A stretch of DNA of 64,000 nucleotides from assembly GCA_022072455.1 (NCBI GenBank), contig JAJVHY010000004.1, positions 488,295 through 552,294 of the forward strand. Reading direction: 5' to 3'. The notes beneath the pieces are model-generated. The model made no database searches. It had not been told where the DNA came from and saw only the letters and a program-made list of their open reading frames with translations. This document shows, piece after piece, positions 54,301-61,227 of the stretch. Made by a program: the position numbers and the translations under genes. This stretch comes from Verrucomicrobiia bacterium (GTDB taxonomy: Bacteria; Verrucomicrobiota; Verrucomicrobiia; Palsa-1439). Position 1 is the stretch's first letter; each line of letters begins with the position of its first letter.

Positions 54301-54801
54301 GCTTTCCGGCGCGACAGTGATGCGGGTGTTCTCCTTGATGAACTGCGGACTCCCGGGGAAGTACGGCGCTTTACCGGCGAGATTCCAATGATTCGGCCCG
54401 TGGCGCGTGCCGGTGTTATACGCCATCCGAAACTGGCCGTCGTAATAGACGATGTCCCACAAGCCGTCGCTGTTGAGATCGCCGAGGATGTGGGCCTGCG
54501 TGAAATACAAGCCGTAGGGCACCGTTTCCGTGACGTTCAACGTGTACCAGAGTGAGAATCCCAGCCGCGGTTCCGTCTTCGTGCCAGCATTCAGGTGCAC
54601 GGCCACATTGATCATCGAGCCGTGCGGCATATACAAATCCAGCACGCCGTCGTGATTCCAGTCCACGAAATCAAACGCCGCATCCGCGTACAACTGTGGG
54701 CCGGCCAGCCGTTCGCCCTGCGGCATGATCCGCAGTGTCGCCGCGCCAGTGTGCGCCATTCCCGCCGCGATCCACAGCAACAACCAGCGTGCTAATATCA
54801 T
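51310..54801 (-). CDS. Giant secreted FG-GAP/F5-8C/FN3/DNRLRE protein (copy 1)
   Basis: This 1163-residue protein has a signal peptide (LARWLLLWIAAGMAHTGAA) and the same domain order as its downstream neighbour. FG-GAP repeats (FVDWNHDGVLDLY, DLNSDGLWDI, DWDRDGLLDL, DLDGDGLLDI) lead into an F5-8C-like domain (about 570-730), further FG-GAP repeats, a FN3 domain (about 905-995) and a C-terminal DNRLRE/CBM96-like domain (WDVTAAVRAAIQAGRRSVSLLV). Long segments in the first 300 residues are roughly 80 % identical to copy 2 by eye. The pair is a recent tandem duplication. It is divergent from the PfkB gene. Confidence 0.83.
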   Translation of the reverse strand: MILARWLLLWIAAGMAHTGAATLRIMPQGERLAGPQLYADAAFDFVDWNHDGVLDLYMPHGSMINVAVHLNAGTKTEPRLGFSLWYTLNVTETVPYGLYFTQAHILGDLNSDGLWDIVYYDGQFRMAYNTGTRHGPNHWNLAGKAPYFPGSPQFIKENTRITVAPESMYFGKGVFPRQVLTATLADWDRDGLLDLIVCRFKEEAPGVGPPSRDLPLLPASVTARPTWLEKLDAAPARELVFYKNMGTKEKPWFDTGVEITTGDGQSIAAPNPVVVDLDGDGLLDIASTETTYRCNAYRVDWPTNPHVMWFKGRGVARVEPARAVVDAAGKPIPAGTQARLVDYRGVGAPDLFVLEPASGLRWYQKEAKGFAAPRVVNGSDFARFGMMYQPVVTDWTAPGSRDLLLHGETDVHCQWGYRRTALYRNVATHPGELRYEFAGNFTYLGDPMMIPHQYPFQDWQNELFGSKIAVLPPDSTGRQRIVMSVGGRLWMFRNLAADGLTFQERVPLNIPNPGRNRQQGWQDIPVNVTEKVRHIRLSNNLGGLGLARDGLLHIVNFEALAGGKNVATVDQGATVKASPAVCKLPTAMITPGNQINDTAPTFTSFGRAHGPAVVTLKEPVTLEKIRFRLADREPGWYTAQWGLSWQGKRVRQSPEIGEVWFHYKVEVSADGQNWTVVTDRLKSEMNRSTPVFVDWNQDGKLDLVLGVLNEEGITAADTEYRLYLNQGTNDDPKFTEYRSLCDENGQPIRLRRADRLATTHSDLAVIDRRGDGSVYDLVVEDVGNFNGLRFYENVSADPQKEPRFKFTKLLGDGLPISYTAPRLAFTMADIDGDGVTDLLHFTGCIWFFKGIAAGAPAVVADLRVSAVDKATVTVQWTRPKGATRYELRRALAAAFREWDWSGLPAVTGEYTAAEGATQTARLPLPADGQVWSVGVKSQTAKGEFSARSNWAEAIAAPWTRVVLRNGPAGAPGELDYTGAHAVMIDAETPTQQPAVGRGKLQVYMRTSNKNTMILLRFADLPRLSQLERATLELTTDPQLLSSLRLLAPAQVDLTCSAIRDDWDVDKVTFAEAAPGKPWAAGELAAGGKFQDLVRPLTPVTARQVVRWDVTAAVRAAIQAGRRSVSLLVRGEHNGPYSAAEEWSFVRPNFQNVNQRPRLCLIGK

Positions 54802-54864
54802 ACTCGTACGTTACCGGATAATTCGCGTGCATTCAGCATGATTCGTGGCTAAAAAAAACGCCCT

Positions 54865-55773
54865 ATGAGCTTGCTGATTACCGGGTCCATCGCCCTTGAT
54901 ACTGTCAAAACTCCCCTCGAAGAACACACTGACCAACTCGGCGGTTCGGCGAGTTACGCCGCCATCGCGGCGAGCTTTTTCACACCGGTTAACCTCGTCG
55001 GCATCGTCGGCAACGATTTTCCGAAGCCCTATCTCAACCTCTACCGGAAACACGGCGTCAACCTCGATGGCCTCCAAATCGCCACAGGCAAAACATTCCG
55101 GTGGTCCGGCGAATACGAATGGGACATGAACAACCGGAAGACGCTCTCGGTGAACCTCAACGTCTTCGAAACCTTCCAACCGACGTTGCCGGCGCATTAC
55201 CGGCAGACGCCGTTTATTTTTCTGGCGAACATCTCGCCGCAGTTGCAGCTCCATGTTCTCTCGCAAGTGAAGAAACCGAAGTTCATCGTCGCGGACACGA
55301 TGGATTTGTGGATCAACATCGCGAAAGTGCCGCTGCTCGCCTTGCTCAAGAAGATTGACTGCCTCATTCTCAACGAAAGCGAAGCGCGCGAGTTGATGAA
55401 GGAAACCAGCCTGATCAAAGCCGGCAAAGCGTTGTTGAAACGCGGACCGAAATTTGTCTGCATCAAAAAAGGCGAACACGGCTGTCTGTTGTTCGGCAAG
55501 GATCTGTTTTTCAGCGCGCCGGCTTTCCCACTCGAAGACATTCACGATCCAACCGGCGCGGGCGATTGTTTTGCCGGCGCGTTTGCCGGCTACCTCGCCA
55601 AAGCCGGCAAGGTCAATCACCAGACGTTGCGGAAAGCCGTCATTGCCGGCAGCGTCATCGCCAGTTTCAACGTCGAAAGTTTCAGCCTCAACCGGCTCAA
55701 GACGATCAAACCGAAAGACATTCGCGCGCGCTACAAGAGCTTCCGGCAGATGAGCCACTTTGATGTGGCGTAA
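54865..55773 (+). CDS. PfkB-family carbohydrate kinase
   Basis: This 302-residue ribokinase-fold enzyme opens with LLITGSIALDTVKTP and a GGSASYAAIAAS motif that binds the sugar. It ends with the PfkB signature 2, HDPTGAGDCFAGAFAGYLA, in which the Asp is the catalytic base. A conserved SEARE-like NESEARELM follows the central strands. No Shine-Dalgarno is seen. Substrate cannot be assigned; adenosine-kinase-like and sugar-kinase-like relatives are equally possible. It converges with gdh, with only 6 bases between the stops. Confidence 0.9.
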   Translation: MSLLITGSIALDTVKTPLEEHTDQLGGSASYAAIAASFFTPVNLVGIVGNDFPKPYLNLYRKHGVNLDGLQIATGKTFRWSGEYEWDMNNRKTLSVNLNVFETFQPTLPAHYRQTPFIFLANISPQLQLHVLSQVKKPKFIVADTMDLWINIAKVPLLALLKKIDCLILNESEARELMKETSLIKAGKALLKRGPKFVCIKKGEHGCLLFGKDLFFSAPAFPLEDIHDPTGAGDCFAGAFAGYLAKAGKVNHQTLRKAVIAGSVIASFNVESFSLNRLKTIKPKDIRARYKSFRQMSHFDVA

Positions 55774-55779
55774 GCGAGT

Positions 55780-57045
55780 TTACGGGAACAGGCCGCGGAG
55801 TTTTTTGGCTTCGGCGATTTTGTTGATACCGAGCGCCAACGCGGCGTCGCGCATGTAGAGGTTGTGCTTCTTGGCGAAGTGCGTGACCTGGTGGTACGCC
55901 GTCTCCAACTGCCGGTAGAGCTTGTCGTTCACTTCGGCCTCCGACCAGAAGAAACTCTGCAAGTCCTGCACCCATTCAAAATAGCTGACAATCACGCCGC
56001 CGGCATTGCAGAGGACATCCGGGATCACGAATACATCCGCGCGTTGCCGGAGGATGTCGTCGGCTTCGACGGTGGTGGGGCCGTTGGCGGCCTCCGCCAA
56101 AATCCGGCAGTGGAGTTTCCCGACATTCTGGGCGGTGATCTGCCGTTCCAGCGCGGCCGGAATCAGGACATCGCATTCGAGTTCGAGCAGTTGCTCGTTC
56201 GTAATCCGGTCGCCCATGCCGCGCAACTCGCCGAGGTGTTTGTGTTTTTCGACATAGTCAATCAACGCATTCACATCGAGGCCCTGCGGATTGTAAATCC
56301 CGCCGGTATAATCGCTGACAGCGATCACTTTCGCGCCAAACCGGTGCAACTGTTGGGCGGCAACCGAGCCGACGTTTCCAAATCCTTGAATGGCGATCCG
56401 CGAACCCTCGGACGCCATGTTCAGATTTTCCAACGTGCGGTTGACGAGATAAGCGACGCCGCGACCGGTGGCTTCGCGTCGCCCGGCGGAGCCGCCGAGC
56501 GCCACTGGTTTGCCGGTCACGATCTGCGGCACCGGATTGCCGACGTGCATCGAATAGGTGTCCATCATCCACGCCATCGTCTGCTCATTCGTACCGAGAT
56601 CCGGCGCCATCACATCGATATGCGGCCCGATGAACGGAATCATTTCCTGCGTGAACCGGCGCGTCATGCGTTCGAGTTCGGGGATGCTCATTTTCCGCGG
56701 GTCACACGTGACGCCGCCTTTCGCGCCGCCGTAAGGCAGGCCGGACAACGCGCATTTCCAGCTCATCCACATCGCCAGCGCCGCGACTTCCCCGAGCGTC
56801 ACGGCGGGGTGATAGCGGAGCCCGCCTTTGGTGGGGCCAACCGACAAATGATGTTGCACCCGGTAACCTGCAAACATCGCGGTCTGACCATCATCCATGC
56901 GGACCGGGATGCTGACAATAAACGCGCGCCGCGGGAACTTGGTGCGCACGCGTTCGCCTTGGGGAATGCTCAGATAATCCGCGACCCGGTCGTATTGCTG
57001 ACACGCCATGACAAACGCGGGGGACTGCATAAATTCATCAAGCAT
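55780..57045 (-). CDS. gdhA: Glutamate dehydrogenase (Glu/Leu/Phe/Val dehydrogenase family)
   Basis: This 421-residue hexameric-type GDH interconverts glutamate and 2-oxoglutarate plus ammonia. It has KGGLRYHP, the active-site block LPYGGAKGGVTCDP with its catalytic Lys, APDLGTNEQTMAWMMDTYS, a GRREATGRG motif and the dinucleotide-binding IQGFGNVGSVAA. The ATG at 57045 is preceded by AGAGGAG at good spacing and is preferred over a TTG at 57063. It overlaps the stop of the diacylglycerol-kinase-like gene by eight bases. Coenzyme choice is not clear by eye. Confidence 0.94.
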   Translation of the reverse strand: MLDEFMQSPAFVMACQQYDRVADYLSIPQGERVRTKFPRRAFIVSIPVRMDDGQTAMFAGYRVQHHLSVGPTKGGLRYHPAVTLGEVAALAMWMSWKCALSGLPYGGAKGGVTCDPRKMSIPELERMTRRFTQEMIPFIGPHIDVMAPDLGTNEQTMAWMMDTYSMHVGNPVPQIVTGKPVALGGSAGRREATGRGVAYLVNRTLENLNMASEGSRIAIQGFGNVGSVAAQQLHRFGAKVIAVSDYTGGIYNPQGLDVNALIDYVEKHKHLGELRGMGDRITNEQLLELECDVLIPAALERQITAQNVGKLHCRILAEAANGPTTVEADDILRQRADVFVIPDVLCNAGGVIVSYFEWVQDLQSFFWSEAEVNDKLYRQLETAYHQVTHFAKKHNLYMRDAALALGINKIAEAKKLRGLFP

Positions 57046-57898
57046 AAAAGTCTCCTCTGACAATGAGGCGCAACGCGCGCGGTTTCAGTGAGAAGGTCAC
57101 CGGGACATCCCCGGCATCTTCGCCATCCAACTCGAAGGGCGTGCCGGCGACGGACCGGCAGGTTAATTCGGCGGTCTGAAAATAACGCACCCCGCGCAAG
57201 CCGGGATGCTTCCCGAACAATATCGCTGGGCCATACCGGCCGAGATTCATGAGGTTCAGTTTATCCAAGACACAAACATCAAGCAACCCGTCATCCAGTT
57301 TGGCCGCAGGGAACAATGGGAACCGGCCGCCGTAGAACCGCCCGTTGCCAATGAAAATGGCGGCCCCGGTGTGGTTGCCGGCACTGACTGGCGGGTTGTC
57401 GCCGGTCAGGGTTTTCAGACCGGCCCAGACGTAGGCCAATGGTCCGATGCGTTTCTTGAGTTGCCAACTGGCGGCCCGCACTGCGCGGGCATCAAAGCCA
57501 ACGCCGGCCAGTTGCACGAAGGCGCGGCGCTGGCCGGCAAATTCCGCGCAGCCAAGATCAACCAGGCGCGTCTGACCGGCTTCGATGACGCGCCAGGCGG
57601 ACTCGATGTTGGCCGGTATGCCGAGTTCTTTGGCAAAGACGTTGACGGTACCGAGCGGGAGGATGCCGAGGGTGCCGCCGGTCAGGCCGTTGACGACTTC
57701 GTTGATGGTGCCGTCGCCGCCCGCGGCCACGACAATGTCGCGGGGATCAGCTTGGGCGGCCAGCCGCGTGGCGTCGCCGGTGCGCTCTGTCGGCGCGAGC
57801 GTGACGCAGGCGGATTGTTTGGCCTCGAGAAACCGGCGGAGCTGCTGGGATTTTTCGCCGCGGGCGGCCGGGTTGAAGATGACAAAAATTCTGGGCAT
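57038..57898 (-). CDS. Diacylglycerol kinase/sphingosine kinase-like lipid kinase (YegS-like)
   Basis: This 286-residue protein has the DAGK catalytic motifs. IFVIFNPAARG forms the first strand, AAGGDGTINEVVNGL (Gly60-Gly61-Asp62-Gly63-Thr64) the nucleotide loop, and LGILPLGTVNVFAKELG the adjacent conserved block. A C-terminal beta-sandwich has IGNGRFYGGRF, LDDGLLDV and the FELDGEDAGD motif near the end. Such enzymes phosphorylate diacylglycerol or related lipids using ATP. The ATG at 57898 begins the first strand; in-frame sequence upstream is unrelated. It is co-transcribed with gdhA and divergent from the AsmA-like gene. Confidence 0.88.
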   Translation of the reverse strand: MPRIFVIFNPAARGEKSQQLRRFLEAKQSACVTLAPTERTGDATRLAAQADPRDIVVAAGGDGTINEVVNGLTGGTLGILPLGTVNVFAKELGIPANIESAWRVIEAGQTRLVDLGCAEFAGQRRAFVQLAGVGFDARAVRAASWQLKKRIGPLAYVWAGLKTLTGDNPPVSAGNHTGAAIFIGNGRFYGGRFPLFPAAKLDDGLLDVCVLDKLNLMNLGRYGPAILFGKHPGLRGVRYFQTAELTCRSVAGTPFELDGEDAGDVPVTFSLKPRALRLIVRGDFYA

Positions 57899-57941
57899 AC
57901 CGGGTGAACCGTGTGGTAAGTGTAGGGGACGGAGGATTGAT

Positions 57942-59282
57942 ATGAAAGCACTCAAAATACTCGTGGTGATTGCGATTGTTCTCGGACTGGTTTTGGCCGG
58001 GTTGGTGTTCATGGTGACCCGGTTCGTCGAGCAGCCGGAGTTCCGGCAACAGTTGGTGAGCCTGGCCAGCAAGGCCACCGGCACGCCGGTTGAAATCGCC
58101 GAATTGAAGGTTTCAATTTTCAGTGGGATCGAATTGCGGGGGGTGGCGATCGGCAATCCGCCGGGCTATGCCGGCAAATTTCTGACGGCACAGTCATTTG
58201 TGTTGCGGTACCGGCTCTGGCCGTTGTTGCGGAAGCGGATCGAGGTGAAAACGCTGGTGTTCGATTCGCCGGTGATCACGCTGGCCAAGAACGCGAAGGA
58301 TGAGTGGAATTATGACAAAATCGGGGGCGCGACGGAGAAGGTGACGCCCACCGGCCCGACCGAAGCCCCCAGCGCGAGTACCGGCGGGTTGGATATTTCG
58401 GTGCAAAACATCGAGATGAAAAATGCCGCGGTCGTGATGGTGAAAGCGGACGGCAAGGAGCTGTTGCGGATTCAGGGCGCGTCGTTTGCCAGCGCGGTGC
58501 AGATGGCCGGCGGGCAGTTGTCGGGCACCGGCAACGCGCGGATCGAGTTGGTGAACGCGGCGAATTCGTTGTTCGTGCGGGAGATGGCGACGCCAGTCGC
58601 GCTCACGCCGACGGCCGTGACGCTGGCGCCGTTGACCGGCAAGCTGGCAGGTGGAGAAGTGACCGGGGACGCGGGGTTGTCATTGGCCGGGGACTCCCAG
58701 TACAAGGTGAATTTGCGGGTGAAGGACGCGGACATGGTGACGTTGATGAAGGAAGCCAGCGCGCCGGCGGTGTTCATGGGCGGGAAAATGCAGCTGACCG
58801 CTGCGTTGACCGGGACGGGCGGGCTGGAGACGATGGCCGGCTCCGGCAACATGGAGATTGTGGGGGGGCAACTGGTGAACATTCCGCTGCTGAATCTGCT
58901 GGCGACGTTGTTGCAGGTCCCGGCGTTGCAGAATTTGAAGTTCGATGAGTTCAGGATGGAGTTCACGATCGCGACGAACGTGATGTTGACGCCGGTCATC
59001 AGCATCAAGTCGCCGCAGGTGCAGATCACCGGGCAGGGGGCGGTGGGGTTGGCGGATTATGCGCTGAATCACACGTTCAAGCTGACACTGGCGGCGGCAG
59101 CGCTGGATCGCGCGCCGAAGGAAGTGCGGAATGTGTTCACGAAGTTGGAGAGCGGGCAGTATGCGATTGATTTCAAGGTGTGGGGGCCGTACGACGCGCC
59201 GAAGACGGATTTACAAACGCGCCTGGCGGTGGGCGTGGGTGAGCAATTGTTGGAGAAGGGCCTGAAGAAGTTGCTGAAGTAA
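57942..59282 (+). CDS. AsmA/DUF748-like inner-membrane protein
   Basis: This 446-residue protein has one N-terminal membrane helix (about residues 4-27) and a long beta-rich periplasmic part. The AsmA-type N-terminal pattern is GTPVEIAELKVSIFSGIELRGVAIGNPPGYAGKF, read in pieces, and the C-terminal AsmA region includes GSGNMEIVGGQLVNIPLLNLLA. AsmA-like proteins shape lipid transport to the outer membrane. The ATG at 57942 has GGAGG six bases upstream; in-frame sequence before it belongs to the antisense of the lipid kinase gene. rsmD starts two bases after its stop codon. Confidence 0.85.
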   Translation: MKALKILVVIAIVLGLVLAGLVFMVTRFVEQPEFRQQLVSLASKATGTPVEIAELKVSIFSGIELRGVAIGNPPGYAGKFLTAQSFVLRYRLWPLLRKRIEVKTLVFDSPVITLAKNAKDEWNYDKIGGATEKVTPTGPTEAPSASTGGLDISVQNIEMKNAAVVMVKADGKELLRIQGASFASAVQMAGGQLSGTGNARIELVNAANSLFVREMATPVALTPTAVTLAPLTGKLAGGEVTGDAGLSLAGDSQYKVNLRVKDADMVTLMKEASAPAVFMGGKMQLTAALTGTGGLETMAGSGNMEIVGGQLVNIPLLNLLATLLQVPALQNLKFDEFRMEFTIATNVMLTPVISIKSPQVQITGQGAVGLADYALNHTFKLTLAAAALDRAPKEVRNVFTKLESGQYAIDFKVWGPYDAPKTDLQTRLAVGVGEQLLEKGLKKLLK

Positions 59283-59283
59283 T

Positions 59284-59844
59284 ATGCGTATCATTGCCGG
59301 CATCGCGAAGGGGATGGTGCTCGCCGTGCCGCGCGGGGCGGATACCCGCCCGACTTCGGACCGGGTGCGCGAGGCGATTTTTTCGAGTTTGGGCGCGCGG
59401 GTGGTGGACGCGGATGTGCTCGATCTGTATGCCGGCACGGGCGCGCTGGGCTTGGAGGCGGCGAGCCGGGGGGCGCGATCGGTGGTGTTGGTGGAACGGG
59501 CCCGGCAAGCTTTGGAGTGCATCGCAACGAATCTGGCCGGCTTCCGCAAGCAACGCGGGGAGTTGCCGGTGATTGAGGTGCAACGCGGGGAGGTAGGGCG
59601 GGTGATGGGGAGACTGGGCCGGCAATTCAATTTGGTTTTTGCCGATCCACCTTACGCCGAAGATCCCGCGCCGTTGCTGGCGGGACTGGTGGCACATGCC
59701 GTGTTGGCGCCGGCCGGCTGGCTGGTGTTGGAGACTGGCCGGCGGTCAGCTTTTCGTCTTGGCGAGCTTTGGCAGATTGAACGCGAGGCGGTTTACGGCG
59801 ACACGGTTGTCCGCTTCCTGCGGGTTCTCCGGCAGGGTGGATAG
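59284..59844 (+). CDS. rsmD: 16S rRNA (guanine-966-N2)-methyltransferase
   Basis: This 186-residue SAM enzyme methylates G966 of 16S rRNA. It starts MRIIAGIAKG, then has DTRPTSDRVREAIFSSLG, the SAM loop LDLYAGTGALGLEAASRGA and the catalytic motif NLVFADPPY. The C-terminal EAVYGDTVVRFLR strand is typical. The ATG lies directly after the AsmA-like stop. The last 99 bases overlap the convergent TPR gene, so the C-terminus of each protein is encoded over the other's. Confidence 0.93.
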   Translation: MRIIAGIAKGMVLAVPRGADTRPTSDRVREAIFSSLGARVVDADVLDLYAGTGALGLEAASRGARSVVLVERARQALECIATNLAGFRKQRGELPVIEVQRGEVGRVMGRLGRQFNLVFADPPYAEDPAPLLAGLVAHAVLAPAGWLVLETGRRSAFRLGELWQIEREAVYGDTVVRFLRVLRQGG

Positions 59845-60645
59845 TTCCTCGCTGAGCATTGTCGCCACGAGGGGCAGGGTGGCTTTGACTTTGCCGATGG
59901 CGTCGCGGGCTTTTTGGAGTTCGCCTTTCTGCATATGCGCCAGCGCCATCCAGACCCACGGGGTGGCGTCGTCTTTGCGGAGTTTGATGGCGCGCTGATA
60001 GTAGAGGATGGCTTCGTCCATGAAGCCCTTGGTGTGATAGATGCAGCCGAGTCCGTTGAGGGCGACGAGGAAATCGGGTTTGAGTTCGAGGGCTTTTTGG
60101 TAGGCGGTGATGGCTTCGTCGAGTTTGCTCTGGGCGGCGTATGCTTCGGCGAGGTTGACCCAGGTTTGGGCGTCGGGTTTGAGTTTGATGGCGTGGAGGC
60201 AGGCGGAGACGAGGTCGGCGTGCTTGGCCTCGTGCTTCAATTCCCGCATCAGTCGCGACCAAGCGAACATGTTGTTCGGGTGTTGAGTGGCGATTTCCCG
60301 GCAGAAAGTGATCCAATCCGTGGTGTCTTTGGCTTTCTCCAGTTCCATATCGAGGTTCGACCAAGCGCGTTCGCAGCCGGGATGGCGGCGGACGATTTCA
60401 CGGGCGAACTCTTGCGCTTCCGCCGTGGTGACGGTGCCTTCGCTGACCAGTCGGAGAAATTTCCAGCCTTGCTGGCCGGCGGGTTGCCGGCGGATGAAAT
60501 CGCGACAAAATTTGAGAAATCCCGGCGAATCCTGCTGTTCGACATGGTAGCCGTACAGTTTTGACCAGGCTTTCGCATCGTCCGGAGCGCGCTCGACGTT
60601 CTGTTGCGCCCGTTGAATCAACCAGTTGCCAAGGAATTTTGACAT
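59746..60645 (-). CDS. TPR-repeat protein
   Basis: This 299-residue protein without a signal peptide has clear TPR units near residues 135-235 (AQTWVNLAEAYAAQSKLDEAITAYQKALELKP, split; then FLVALNGLGCIYHTKGFMDEAILYYQRAIKLRK) and more divergent helical repeats before. It probably mediates protein interactions in the cytoplasm. It lies 39 bases after jag in the rpmH operon direction. The gene occupies the place where mnmE often follows jag. Its 3' end overlaps rsmD by 99 bases. Confidence 0.85.
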   Translation of the reverse strand: MSKFLGNWLIQRAQQNVERAPDDAKAWSKLYGYHVEQQDSPGFLKFCRDFIRRQPAGQQGWKFLRLVSEGTVTTAEAQEFAREIVRRHPGCERAWSNLDMELEKAKDTTDWITFCREIATQHPNNMFAWSRLMRELKHEAKHADLVSACLHAIKLKPDAQTWVNLAEAYAAQSKLDEAITAYQKALELKPDFLVALNGLGCIYHTKGFMDEAILYYQRAIKLRKDDATPWVWMALAHMQKGELQKARDAIGKVKATLPLVATMLSEELSTLPENPQEADNRVAVNRLAFNLPKLAKTKS

Positions 60646-60684
60646 ACATCCCCAGTTAAGCAGGATGCATGCACAGGCCGGGCT

Positions 60685-61212
60685 TTAGGAGCGGGCTTGG
60701 CCGGGGGCAACGAGGGGGGTCTGGCGAATCCGGATGGTAACGTTCTTGCGCCCGGCTTCGTCGCCGGGGGCGCTGAGGGCTTCCACTTCGACGTCGCGGG
60801 CGAAATGTTCGAGAATGATGTTTCGTTCGGTCGCCCCAAAGGGGCCGATCTGGACATCATCACCCCACCGGCGAACGCGGCTGGCGGCCGCGCTGCATTG
60901 GTTGAGCAGGTCGTCGTTCTGTTTGTCCCGGTAACCTTCGCAGTCAATCGTGACGCGCGGCGCATTCGGGTCGTGTCGGAAGAGGATGCGATTGACGAGA
61001 AATTGGAGTTGGCTGAGGGTCTGGCCGTGTTTGCCAATCAGTCGGCCCGGCTCGGCAGTGGTGATGAGCAGCCGGGGGACGGTAGATTGGGCGTCGAATG
61101 TGACTTGGGCTTCATGCCCGAGACCGGCGAGGATTTGTTGGAGAACATCTTGCGGGTCACGGGGGGTGGTGGGACGGGCGGTAACAGGAGCGGAAGCGAG
61201 CGGCTGTTCCAT
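60685..61212 (-). CDS. jag: Jag/KhpB-like KH-R3H RNA-binding protein with atypical R3H
   Basis: This 175-residue protein has a KH domain with the GxxG loop GKHG (EPGRLIGKHGQTLSQLQFLVNRI, about residues 55-77). A C-terminal R3H-like domain (about 110-165) follows. The typical R3H motif R-x3-H reads R-N-I-I-L here, so the His is replaced by Leu, although a downstream LEHF is present. The N-terminal Jag_N domain is missing and replaced by a Pro-rich lead. It sits 15 bases after yidC, the usual jag location. RNA binding is likely. Confidence 0.88.
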   Translation of the reverse strand: MEQPLASAPVTARPTTPRDPQDVLQQILAGLGHEAQVTFDAQSTVPRLLITTAEPGRLIGKHGQTLSQLQFLVNRILFRHDPNAPRVTIDCEGYRDKQNDDLLNQCSAAASRVRRWGDDVQIGPFGATERNIILEHFARDVEVEALSAPGDEAGRKNVTIRIRQTPLVAPGQARS

Positions 61213-61227
61213 AGGACTAGTGCATTC

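Noticed and set aside
57585-57941. N-terminal extension of the AsmA-like protein
   Set aside because: The extension is antisense to the lipid kinase gene. The ATG at 57942 has a good GGAGG and starts the membrane helix.
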